The notes below the pieces were generated by a model. The model saw only the letters and a list, made by a program, of their open reading frames with translations, had not been told where the DNA came from and ran no database searches. A program made the translations under genes and the position numbers. Positions 16,407 to 24,299 of a DNA stretch of 64,000 nt are shown in pieces; position 1 is the first letter of the stretch; every line of letters begins with the position of its first letter. The stretch is taken from assembly GCA_006226545.1 (NCBI GenBank), contig SBGR01000078.1:1-64000 (forward strand). The letters run 5' to 3'. The stretch comes from Bacteroidota bacterium (GTDB lineage: Bacteria; Bacteroidota; Bacteroidia; UBA8524).

Positions 16407-17455
16407 CGCACCACCAATTTCTGGATGCTGCGCACGCCGTTCTCATCGGTTAAGTGCAACATGTACACGCCACCCGCAACGGATAAATTAAGCGATGTGG
16501 TGTTTACCTCTGTGGTCATCACCTTGCCATCCATGGCATACAATTCCGCTTTAGCCGCTGTTTTATTGAAGAATACTTCGCCTCGGGTTGGATTTGGGTA
16601 GATTAGCCATCCGGCTGATTCGGCAGTTTGAATGCCTGTATTGCCTCCATTTCCGCCTCCACCATTATTGGCTTGTTTAGGTGCGAAATAATGGAATCGA
16701 CTCAGGGTTGGCACAAATTGTCCGGCTACTTCCGTTCCGGTGCTTTCAACCAATACACCTTTGTGCGCATTGCTCAACCATTTGTATTCAACACGTTCGG
16801 TTGGAAATCCGTAGTTCACCAGCTGCGAAAAAATGCTATCCGCACTGTTCACATACGAACGCACCAAAAGGCAATCGAAGGTATCGGTAACCAAGACGGC
16901 TTCACCCCAACCCACCACTTCACTGATGCGGTAACCGCTTTGCTTGTAGCTACCAATTAATGGAATATTGATGCTGACTTGGAATGTGGTCGAATCGCGG
17001 CGACCGTAAGTCAATGGAAAATTAAAAATCTCGTCTTCGTCTTGGTAAAATCCCGCCAAAGGCGCCGGAGTAATTGAAATCTTGAAGCCAATGCCTTCCG
17101 CTTTGTACGCCGAATTGGTGGTGGAATAGAACTGGTACATGTCCTGCACACTGAACTGTCCCATTCCTGCCGATTCGCTTAAAAGCAACCCAACGGTATT
17201 GAAGAAATAGAATGCATAAGGCGTTTTTAGCGAACTTTTGTACACGGCCTCAGAAGAAGTTAGGCTATCGCTCAAACCAAATTGCCACTGCTGGTTTCCT
17301 CCCTGCTTTTGAATCTGCTGATTCATTTTCACGGGACCAATATTCACGTAGTTGAAGGTATCGTTAGCGGCCGGCATGGTCGCTTTGGTGATGGTAATTT
17401 GTGCTGATGCGTAGCTTGCAACCAATAAGCTGAGTGTTAGGGCAATGGTTTTCAT
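16403..17455 (-). CDS. Secreted protein with a type IX sorting domain
   Basis: The protein has 350 residues with a signal peptide (1-18, ending SYASA). The middle is beta-rich without a recognised domain. A Gly/Asn linker (about 260-275) leads to a type A C-terminal sorting domain of about 75 residues. It opens with WLIYPNPTRGEVFF, continues with LYAMDGKV and closes with GGVYMLHLTD and KLVVR. Such domains send proteins through the outer membrane by the T9SS and are removed on export. A promoter with TATCTTTG sits 16 bases upstream. Confidence 0.88.
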   Translation of the reverse strand: MKTIALTLSLLVASYASAQITITKATMPAANDTFNYVNIGPVKMNQQIQKQGGNQQWQFGLSDSLTSSEAVYKSSLKTPYAFYFFNTVGLLLSESAGMGQFSVQDMYQFYSTTNSAYKAEGIGFKISITPAPLAGFYQDEDEIFNFPLTYGRRDSTTFQVSINIPLIGSYKQSGYRISEVVGWGEAVLVTDTFDCLLVRSYVNSADSIFSQLVNYGFPTERVEYKWLSNAHKGVLVESTGTEVAGQFVPTLSRFHYFAPKQANNGGGGNGGNTGIQTAESAGWLIYPNPTRGEVFFNKTAAKAELYAMDGKVMTTEVNTTSLNLSVAGGVYMLHLTDENGVRSIQKLVVR

Positions 17456-17471
17456 TAGGTTTGGTTTTCAC

Positions 17472-17479
17472 CAAAGATA
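17472..17479 (-). promoter_or_regulatory. -7 box for the type IX secretion gene
   Basis: TATCTTTG on the minus strand lies between the mutS2 stop and the ATG at 17455. A TTG lies 21 bases upstream near the -33 position. Confidence 0.6.
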
Positions 17480-17486
17480 CGGAGCC

Positions 17487-19853
17487 TTATTTCAAATAAA
17501 CAAGGGTCACACCTTGTCCGCCACGGTCAATGTGTTCGTCTTCCATCTTTTCTATCTGAGGGAAGCCTTTCAGCTGCTGACGAATCAGCTTGCGCAAGAT
17601 GCCATCGCCAATGCCGTGAATCACACGAAGTTTGTCGAAACCTAAAATTATCGCTCGATCCAAGAAGCTTATCACACTCTGTACCGCCTCTTCACCACGT
17701 TGTCCGCGCACATCGATGTCCATGTTAAACTGCTGCATCTCCTTCACGGTATCAAAACCTCCGGCCTGACGTTTCAGCTCTCTGGCCGTTTTACGGTTTA
17801 CGCGTTCCAAGCGAGTAATGTCAACTTGCGTACGCATCTCACCAAACTCTACCGTGGCCTTTTTCGATTGCAGCTCGATGATCACCCCGGTACTGGTTTG
17901 TCCGCGCAGACGCACCTGGGCTCCCACTTCCAATGGTTCATTCGACGGCTCCAGCACTTTACGTCCTTCTTTCACTTCCTTCTCCAGCTTTTGGCGGGTA
18001 TCGGAAAGCTCCTGACGTTTGTTCTTCTTCACTTCCTTACCGGCTTCTTTGATTTCGCGTATGGTCTTCTCCACTAGCGAATTACTGTTCTTCAAAAGCT
18101 GATAAGCCTCTTCGCGCGCTTGCTGCAGGATGTCTTTTTTACGCGATTCTAGATTCTCCTTGAGCGAGGCATATTCTTCTTTCAAGCGCATATAATGCTG
18201 TTCCTCTGCCGCCGCTTTGGCCAGCTTTTCTTCCATCTCTTTGCGTTCCTTTTCCAAGTCGAGCAAGAGATCGTCGAGGTTCTGTTGTTTGTGACCCACC
18301 TTTTTACGGGCCCTGCTGATGATCTGTTCCGGCAACCCAATCTTGGCCGCCACTTCCAAAGCAAAGGAGCTCCCCGGCTTGCCTGTTTCCAATCGGTAAA
18401 GCGGCTGAAGCTTGGCGGTATCGTAAGCCATGGCTGCGTTTTGCAAACCTTCCACCTTGTCGGCCATCAACTTCAAGTTGCTGTAGTGGGTGGTTACCAC
18501 GCCGTAAACCTTTTTTCGGTTAAGCGATTCAAGGATGGCTTCAGCCATCGGACCGCCAAACTGTGGATCTGTTCCCGTACCAAACTCATCGATCAGAACC
18601 ATGGTTTTACCGTTGGCCAACTCCACGAAATGCTTCATGTTGGTGAGGTGAGAACTGTAGGTAGACAGGTCGTTATCTAGCGATTGTTCGTCGCCAATAT
18701 CAATAAACAGCTGTTTAAAGATGCAGGTATAGCTATCGGGTGAAGCAGGCACCGGAATGCCGCATTGCACCATGTATTGCAAAAGACCTATCGATTTCAT
18801 GGCAACCGATTTACCACCGGCATTCGGACCGGAAATCACCAGTAATCGGTGGTCTTCGTTCAGCTCTACACTCAACGGAATGGTATCCAATCCGCTTTGG
18901 CGGTGGTGCAAAAGCAACAAGGGATGAAAGGCTTTAATCCACCTGATTTGCATCGCCTTTTTCAGCACCGGAACTTGGGCTGAAATGCTTCGAGCGAAGA
19001 GGGCCTTAGCGCGGATGAAATCCAGCACACCCAAGCGGTTATTGTAGTTTCTGATCGACTCAGCCTCCGGCGCTATCTTGGCCGTGAGCTCGCGGAGAAT
19101 TCGTTCTATCTCTCTGCGGCGTTCCAGCTGCAACTCACGAAGTTCATTGTTCATTTCAATGATTTCCGTAGGCTCGATATAGAGGATTTGTCCACTTCCA
19201 CTTTCGTCGTGCACAATACCCTTGAGTTTGCGCTTATGTTCCGAAACAATCGGGATAACGATTCTTCCTTCGCGAACACTTAACTCGGTATCGGCAGTCC
19301 AGCCTTGGTCTTTGGCTTTTTTATAGAGGCTTCTAGCTCGTTTTTGTACTTCGCGCTCAATATCGCTAATCAAGCTGTTGATTTGTTGTAGCAAAGGCGA
19401 CGCATTGGAACGCATGCGTCCTTCATCGTCGATTACCGCATCGATAGCTTGTATCAGCGGACGCTGCGGTGGAATATGGGCAATCAGCGCTTGAAGCTGA
19501 GGAAAGTCCTCACTGTGCTGATTGAAGAATCGTGTGAGTCCATCAATCGTTTTCAGAACCCACTTGAGTTCCAAAAATTCTTCTTCGAAGAGGAAATAGC
19601 CTTCTATCCTCAATTTATCCAGGCTTTTGGCGATATCGAGGTAGCGGCCTTCGGGCATGCCCAGCTCTTCTTCCAAGATGCGCAGCCATTCGCCTGTTTG
19701 GGCCAACCACAGCTCTACCGACTCAAATCGGTTGCTGAATCCTGCCTTTGCAGCCATCTCCTTCCCTTTCGGTCCGAAGCAGTAAGCACTAATCTTCTGG
19801 CGAATCTGGTCGAAGCCTATTTTCTCCTCAATATGTTCCGGATAATTTTTCAA
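17487..19853 (-). CDS. mutS2: Endonuclease MutS2
   Basis: The protein has 788 residues, matching the family. The MutS core and lever (about 1-320) precede the ATPase domain with Walker A GPNAGGKSVAMKSIG (about 333), Walker B VLIDEFGTGTDP and VVTTHYSNLK. A long charged coiled coil follows (about 510-640), then the KOW-like linker and a C-terminal Smr nuclease domain (DVRGQRGEEAV, VIHGIGDGILRK). MutS2 acts on collided ribosomes and/or recombination intermediates in other bacteria. The start is TTG: TATTTTTG ends five bases upstream, the first residues match the family, and no ATG is available. Confidence 0.95.
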   Translation of the reverse strand: MKNYPEHIEEKIGFDQIRQKISAYCFGPKGKEMAAKAGFSNRFESVELWLAQTGEWLRILEEELGMPEGRYLDIAKSLDKLRIEGYFLFEEEFLELKWVLKTIDGLTRFFNQHSEDFPQLQALIAHIPPQRPLIQAIDAVIDDEGRMRSNASPLLQQINSLISDIEREVQKRARSLYKKAKDQGWTADTELSVREGRIVIPIVSEHKRKLKGIVHDESGSGQILYIEPTEIIEMNNELRELQLERRREIERILRELTAKIAPEAESIRNYNNRLGVLDFIRAKALFARSISAQVPVLKKAMQIRWIKAFHPLLLLHHRQSGLDTIPLSVELNEDHRLLVISGPNAGGKSVAMKSIGLLQYMVQCGIPVPASPDSYTCIFKQLFIDIGDEQSLDNDLSTYSSHLTNMKHFVELANGKTMVLIDEFGTGTDPQFGGPMAEAILESLNRKKVYGVVTTHYSNLKLMADKVEGLQNAAMAYDTAKLQPLYRLETGKPGSSFALEVAAKIGLPEQIISRARKKVGHKQQNLDDLLLDLEKERKEMEEKLAKAAAEEQHYMRLKEEYASLKENLESRKKDILQQAREEAYQLLKNSNSLVEKTIREIKEAGKEVKKNKRQELSDTRQKLEKEVKEGRKVLEPSNEPLEVGAQVRLRGQTSTGVIIELQSKKATVEFGEMRTQVDITRLERVNRKTARELKRQAGGFDTVKEMQQFNMDIDVRGQRGEEAVQSVISFLDRAIILGFDKLRVIHGIGDGILRKLIRQQLKGFPQIEKMEDEHIDRGGQGVTLVYLK

Positions 19854-19858
19854 GGCTG

Positions 19859-19866
19859 CAAAAATA
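19859..19866 (-). promoter_or_regulatory. -7 box for mutS2
   Basis: TATTTTTG on the minus strand ends five bases before the TTG start codon. By comparison with rnpB, this predicts transcription beginning at or next to the start codon. Confidence 0.6.
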
Positions 19867-19880
19867 GTAAAAGCAGCGGC

Positions 19881-20669
19881 TTAGGCTTGTGTTTCCCTAT
19901 CGCTAACGGAGAAATAACGTATCGCTAAACTGGAAATACTTGCACCCAGCAAAGCCAAAAACACATCTTTCTGGGCATCCCAAACATCGCCTTGCGTTCC
20001 TAAGTAGGCTGCGCCCTGCTCTTGAAAGAAGATATCAGCCACCGCCCATTCGAGCAATTCATAGAGGCTGCTGACCGATAAAGTAAGCTGCACCGGCATC
20101 CAGCGAGCAAGCGATAAAGGGTATTTTTTCCATTGGGTATAAACCTCATAAACCGGATAGGCCAAAAGGAAACCAAAGGAAAAGTGAACGATGCGATCAT
20201 AGTGATTCCGCTCCCAGCCAAAGAGGTCTTGCAGCCAATACCCCAAACTGTTTTCGGCATAGGTATGCTGTGAACCGTAGACGTGCAGGCAGAGAAACAG
20301 CCAGATAAACAGATACGACTTATCACTAAAGCGGTAGTTTTTATACGTTAGCGAAAGGAATGATAGCGAGACTACGGTAAGCAGGTTTTCGAGCAGCCAA
20401 TTGTTGAGGTCGCTAGTAAAAAATAGCGTGAGCATCCAGACCACCAGAAAGGAAGAAACCAAAACCCACAGGAGTGGATTGGACGAAAATGGGATACGTA
20501 AGGAGTTGCTTGCCTTGGTGAAGAAATAGGCCATGCTCAAAGCTAAGAAATAGCGAGAATACCTCAACCGGTAAGTTTCAGACTCATTTTTTGCCAATCG
20601 TCTAAATTGGAAAAATCCATTTCCAAGAGTAGTTATATTGTATTTCAAACTGAGCACTTTAACAATCAA
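19881..20669 (-). CDS. DUF2238 (YjdF-like) inner-membrane protein
   Basis: Up to 262 residues, with about seven hydrophobic segments. The family signature is clear: NHYDRIVHFSFGFLLAYPVYE (about 140-160), a conserved ELLEWAVAD and GTQGDVWDAQKD (about 224-235). The conserved His, Asp and Glu could bind a metal, but no function is established. The start is uncertain. The first in-frame codon is TTG at 20669, and a TTG at 20567 just before the first helix is equally credible; no ATG precedes that helix. Confidence 0.82.
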   Translation of the reverse strand: MIVKVLSLKYNITTLGNGFFQFRRLAKNESETYRLRYSRYFLALSMAYFFTKASNSLRIPFSSNPLLWVLVSSFLVVWMLTLFFTSDLNNWLLENLLTVVSLSFLSLTYKNYRFSDKSYLFIWLFLCLHVYGSQHTYAENSLGYWLQDLFGWERNHYDRIVHFSFGFLLAYPVYEVYTQWKKYPLSLARWMPVQLTLSVSSLYELLEWAVADIFFQEQGAAYLGTQGDVWDAQKDVFLALLGASISSLAIRYFSVSDRETQA

Positions 20670-20680
20670 TTAAACCTAGT

Positions 20681-21124
20681 ATGCAGCCGAACATTGACAT
20701 CAATTTTACCGCGATTTTGGTCGCCGTTGTGGCCAATTTCTTTCTTGGGTTTTTGTGGTATACGCCACTCTTTGGAAAACTTTGGGCCAAGGAACTCGGT
20801 CTCAATACCGACCAAAAGCCACCTGCTTCTGTATTTATCAAAGGACTGGTTCTGATGATTGTTGGGCAGTTTCTGATGGCCTGGGTATTCGCCCACAATA
20901 TTGCCGTATGGAATCCGGAAACTTGGGGATTAGCCGCCAGCGCCGAAATGGCCAAAGGCAAAATGGCCTTCATGGCCGCCGTATTCACTTGGATCGGCTT
21001 TTACTTGCCTAGCGATTTAAGTCGCATGGCCTGGGAAAACCCTTCCTTTAAATTATTTGGCATTAATACCGTTTACCATTTCCTCACCCTGCTGGTGGCT
21101 TCTTTAGCGATTAACTTTATGTAG
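20681..21124 (+). CDS. DUF1761 family membrane protein
   Basis: The protein has 147 residues and four hydrophobic segments (about 9-27, 50-70, 86-105 and 125-145). The N-terminal FTAILVAVVANFFLGFLWY, the WAKELG loop and the end NTVYHFLTLLVASLAINF match the DUF1761 family, whose role is unknown. It is divergent from the DUF2238 gene with only 11 bases between the listed starts. The stop codon TAG lies in the arm of a GTAGA...TCTAC hairpin. Confidence 0.82.
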   Translation: MQPNIDINFTAILVAVVANFFLGFLWYTPLFGKLWAKELGLNTDQKPPASVFIKGLVLMIVGQFLMAWVFAHNIAVWNPETWGLAASAEMAKGKMAFMAAVFTWIGFYLPSDLSRMAWENPSFKLFGINTVYHFLTLLVASLAINFM

Positions 21125-21153
21125 AGGCGACACAGATGTCGCCCTATATCTAC
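21121..21153. repeat. REP-like hairpin GGCGACA/TGTCGCC
   Basis: GTAGA, GGCGACA (21126-21132), CAGA loop, TGTCGCC (21137-21143), then TCTAC. The form GTAG(G)GGCGAC...GTCGCC resembles widespread REP-type repeats. No T-run follows. Confidence 0.6.
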
Positions 21154-21168
21154 TTAACCTCAACCTTA

Positions 21169-21200
21169 CCCGAAAGTGTTGCGAAGCATCTACTTTCGGG
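21169..21200. repeat. CCCGAAAGT/ACTTTCGGG hairpin
   Basis: A perfect 9-bp stem (21169-21177 with 21192-21200) encloses a 14-base loop. There is no adjacent T-run, so terminator activity is doubtful. Confidence 0.6.
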
Positions 21201-21337
21201 CCTCAATCCTCTTCATCTGAGCCGGGCCATGGCTTGGCTTTACTTTAGCCCTATACCCTCTTATTTCTTTTTTCAGAGTTCGGGCTCTTGACATCTTATT
21301 TTACAACGGTTTCACATGTTCGCTCTTACAATCACTC

Positions 21338-21385
21338 AACCTGAACCTCAACCTCAACCTTAACCTTAACCTTTACCTTAACCTC
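21338..21385 (+). repeat. Eight-unit hexamer array (AACCTT/AACCTC)
   Basis: Forty-eight bases divide into eight 6-base units of the form AACCTN, with one unit reading TACCTT. It lies 32 bases upstream of the mnmA -7 box. A second array of the same unit is at 34514. Confidence 0.85.
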
Positions 21386-21417
21386 ACTCCTCTATTTAGA
21401 TTCATTCTAATCTTTTG

Positions 21418-21425
21418 TACCTTTG
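21418..21425 (+). promoter_or_regulatory. -7 box for mnmA
   Basis: TACCTTTG matches the consensus and ends seven bases before the ATG at 21433, so the leader would be only a few bases. Confidence 0.65.
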
Positions 21426-21432
21426 TGGCGCA

Positions 21433-22548
21433 ATGAGTAAAATGGGAAAAGTATTGGTGGCCATGAGTGGCGGTATAGACAGTACCGTAACGGCTATCAT
21501 GCTTCGGGAGCAAGGCTACGAAGTAGTAGGTATTACCATGAAAACCTGGGACTATGAAAGTTCCAAGGTGAATGGTAAGGAAACCGGCTGCTGTAGTTTA
21601 GACTCCATCAACGATGCCCGCGCCATTGCGGTGCAGCACGGCATTCACCATTTTATTCTCGACATCCGCGATGAGTTTGGCAATTTCGTTATCGATAACT
21701 TCATCGATGAATACCTGGCCGGACGAACGCCCAACCCTTGTGTGCTCTGCAATACGCACATCAAATGGGAAGCTTTGCTGAAACGTGCAGACCAATTGGA
21801 CTGTGAATTTATCGCTACAGGCCACTATGCGCAGCGTAATTTCAACGCTGATAACGGTCGCTATTTCATCTCCCGCGGCAAAGATTTAAACAAAGACCAG
21901 AGCTATGTGCTGTGGGGCTTGGAGCAGAAAAACCTCGCTCGTACACTTTTCCCAATGGGGCAATACCATAAAACGGAAATCAAGCAGATGGCCGTAGACA
22001 TGGGCTATATCGACCTCGCTAAAAAAAGTGAGAGCTATGAAATCTGCTTTGTGCCGGATAACGATTACCGCGCATTTCTCCGCAACCAAGTGGAAGGATT
22101 GGAAGAGCGTGTAGACGGTGGCGATTTCATCCTTGCCGACGGAACCGTTTTGGGCAAACACAAAGGCTATCCATTCTATACTATCGGTCAGCGTAAAGGA
22201 CTGGAGATCGCCTTAGGTGAGCCCATGTACGTTACAGAAATCCGTCCCGATTCCAATACCGTGGTGCTGGGCCGACAAGAAGAATTGGCTCGTAACGGCA
22301 TGTGGGTACGCAATGTGAATCTGCAGAAATACGATGCTATTCCGGAAGGCATCGACGCCCTCACTAAAATTCGCTATAAAGACCCGGGTACCATGGCCAG
22401 CTTGCATACCGAAGCAAATATGGTTCGTGTTGATTTCAATGCACACGTCAATGCAATTGCTCCCGGACAGTCTGCTGTATTCTATGAAGGCGACGATGTA
22501 ATTGGTGGAGGTTGGATCCACAGCTCCTACGAACAAGACCAAGGCTAA
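21433..22548 (+). CDS. mnmA: tRNA-specific 2-thiouridylase MnmA
   Basis: The protein has 371 residues. It makes s2U at position 34 of Lys, Glu and Gln tRNAs using ATP and a persulfide. The PP-loop VAMSGGIDST is at 9-18. The catalytic Cys pair lies in NPCVLCN (about 101-107) and ICFVPDND (about 204-211). GQRKGL and the C-terminal beta-barrel are present. The ATG at 21433 is chosen over an upstream TTG because the latter overlaps the -7 box. A Cys-rich ETGCCSLD insertion occurs as in other Bacteroidota MnmA proteins. Confidence 0.96.
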   Translation: MSKMGKVLVAMSGGIDSTVTAIMLREQGYEVVGITMKTWDYESSKVNGKETGCCSLDSINDARAIAVQHGIHHFILDIRDEFGNFVIDNFIDEYLAGRTPNPCVLCNTHIKWEALLKRADQLDCEFIATGHYAQRNFNADNGRYFISRGKDLNKDQSYVLWGLEQKNLARTLFPMGQYHKTEIKQMAVDMGYIDLAKKSESYEICFVPDNDYRAFLRNQVEGLEERVDGGDFILADGTVLGKHKGYPFYTIGQRKGLEIALGEPMYVTEIRPDSNTVVLGRQEELARNGMWVRNVNLQKYDAIPEGIDALTKIRYKDPGTMASLHTEANMVRVDFNAHVNAIAPGQSAVFYEGDDVIGGGWIHSSYEQDQG

Positions 22549-22631
22549 GTTGCGTTTTTAGCGATTATTCACACTATTTCATCGCGCTCACCCCTACGGA
22601 GGCCGAATAATTTCCGTAATTTTCGACCCGT

Positions 22632-24299
22632 ATGGTAAAGCACCTTTTCCTAGCCGCAGCCTGTTTGGCCGCCTCCTATACTGCGCAAGCGCAAGTCAAA
22701 GTTTTCAAGTTCTGGGTAGAGTTTAGCGATAAACAAAACAGCCCTTACTCGGTAGATCGTCCGCTGGAATTCCTTTCCCAACGCGCCCTAGACCGAAGAG
22801 CAAAACACGGCATCAAGGTTACGGAACAAGACTTTCCGGTTAACCCAAAGTACAAAGAAGGGCTCAGTGCTGCCGGCGTAACTGTTTTACATACTTCCCG
22901 CTGGTTCAATGCGGCTACCATCCGCACTACCGATTCTAGCTTGATTGATAAAATCAAAGCATTGCCTTATGTGAAGTCGGCTGATCTGCTGTACCACAGA
23001 GTGGAATTTGAAGGAACCAAAAAAGGACCAAGCCAAGTGAGCGAGTACCTTCGCAGCGCCGGTGGATCAAACGAGCCAAGCAATAGCACCGATTTTGGTG
23101 AAGGCTTCCGCCAGATTGACCAAATCAACGGCGTTCAGTTGCACAAAGACGGCTTCCAAGGACAAGGCATGCTCATCGCGGTTTTGGATGCCGGATTCTA
23201 CCATGCCGGTAGCATGAAGACATTTGACAAACTCAGAAACGAAGGCCGTCTTTGGGGCATTGCCGATTTGGTAGACTTCGACTCTAGCGTATACGAAGAC
23301 GACCTACACGGCATGAACGTGCTTTCTTGCATGGCCGCTTATGCTCCGGGCAAATTCATCGGTACTGCACCCAAAGCCAACTACTGGCTCATCCGCACCG
23401 AAGATGCCAATACCGAATACCCAATCGAAGAAGCCAACTGGGTTGCCGGTGCAGAGATGGCCGATAGCCTAGGCGCTGACTTGATTAACTCCTCTTTGGG
23501 TTATACCAAGTTTGGCGATGCTGACATGGACCATACCTTCCAAAGCTTAAATGGAAAAAGCATCGCTTCTAGAGCAGCCACCCTGTGTGCCCACAAGGGC
23601 TTATTGGTTTGCAATGCAGCCGGTAATGAAGGCGACGGCTCTTGGAAATTTGTGGGTGTTCCGGCCGATGCCGACAGTATACTTACCGTTGGCGGTGTGG
23701 ATGCCGATAACCTTCACGCCAGCTTCAGCTCCTATGGCCCAACTGCCGACGGCAGAATTAAACCAACCATCGTAGCCAGAGCAGCCGGCACCATCGTAGC
23801 CAGCAGCAAAGACAAATACTATAATAGCAACGGTACTTCATTCGCATCCCCCGTAATGTGCGGCATGGTAGCCTGTTTGATGCAAGCCAATCCAAAGGCC
23901 ACCATTTACCAAGTGATGGATGCCTTGAAATGGAGTGCTTCTCAAGCTTCTAACCCCGATAATATTCTAGGCTGGGGTATTCCCGATTTCAAAATAGCAA
24001 ACCGCATTTTGGGCGGAGACAAACTATTTGACTACGGGAAAAGTCGTTGGTTGGAAGCCATTCCGGCTACCTACTACAACAGCTTACGTTTGGCGTATTA
24101 CTCTTCTCAAGATCAACACATCAGTATCGTGGTGAAAAAAGGACGTAAAGTGCTCAAAACCATTGAGCGCGATTTGAAAAAAGGTGAATTCATGGTGGAG
24201 CAATTAAAAGACCTCCCGAACAAAAGAAAAGGCATAACAATTGAAGTAAAGGTGGGCGATTCAATAGAAAAATTTTCGCTCAAGCCTAAAAAACCGTGA
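22632..24299 (+). CDS. S8 (subtilisin-like) serine peptidase, secreted
   Basis: The protein has 555 residues with a signal peptide (1-20, ending TAQAQ). A propeptide-like region (to about 165) precedes the catalytic domain: Asp in AVLDAGFYHAG (about 188), His in DDLHGMNVLS (about 228) and Ser in NGTSFASPVMCGM (about 407). A Cys-containing MACLMQANP helix follows. The last 100 residues form a beta-rich tail ending FSLKPKKP, which replaces a standard sorting domain. The sequence TTTTCGACCCGT precedes the ATG. Its stop overlaps the GTG start of the TonB receptor, so the protease and receptor are co-produced and may act together on peptides; that link is an inference. Confidence 0.92.
   Translation: MVKHLFLAAACLAASYTAQAQVKVFKFWVEFSDKQNSPYSVDRPLEFLSQRALDRRAKHGIKVTEQDFPVNPKYKEGLSAAGVTVLHTSRWFNAATIRTTDSSLIDKIKALPYVKSADLLYHRVEFEGTKKGPSQVSEYLRSAGGSNEPSNSTDFGEGFRQIDQINGVQLHKDGFQGQGMLIAVLDAGFYHAGSMKTFDKLRNEGRLWGIADLVDFDSSVYEDDLHGMNVLSCMAAYAPGKFIGTAPKANYWLIRTEDANTEYPIEEANWVAGAEMADSLGADLINSSLGYTKFGDADMDHTFQSLNGKSIASRAATLCAHKGLLVCNAAGNEGDGSWKFVGVPADADSILTVGGVDADNLHASFSSYGPTADGRIKPTIVARAAGTIVASSKDKYYNSNGTSFASPVMCGMVACLMQANPKATIYQVMDALKWSASQASNPDNILGWGIPDFKIANRILGGDKLFDYGKSRWLEAIPATYYNSLRLAYYSSQDQHISIVVKKGRKVLKTIERDLKKGEFMVEQLKDLPNKRKGITIEVKVGDSIEKFSLKPKKP

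Larger units (their letters stand above)
21125..21432. other. Gap with hairpins and a hexamer array
   Basis: I see no gene here. It holds a GGCGACA/TGTCGCC hairpin, a CCCGAAAGT/ACTTTCGGG hairpin, an AACCTN array and the mnmA promoter. Confidence 0.6.
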
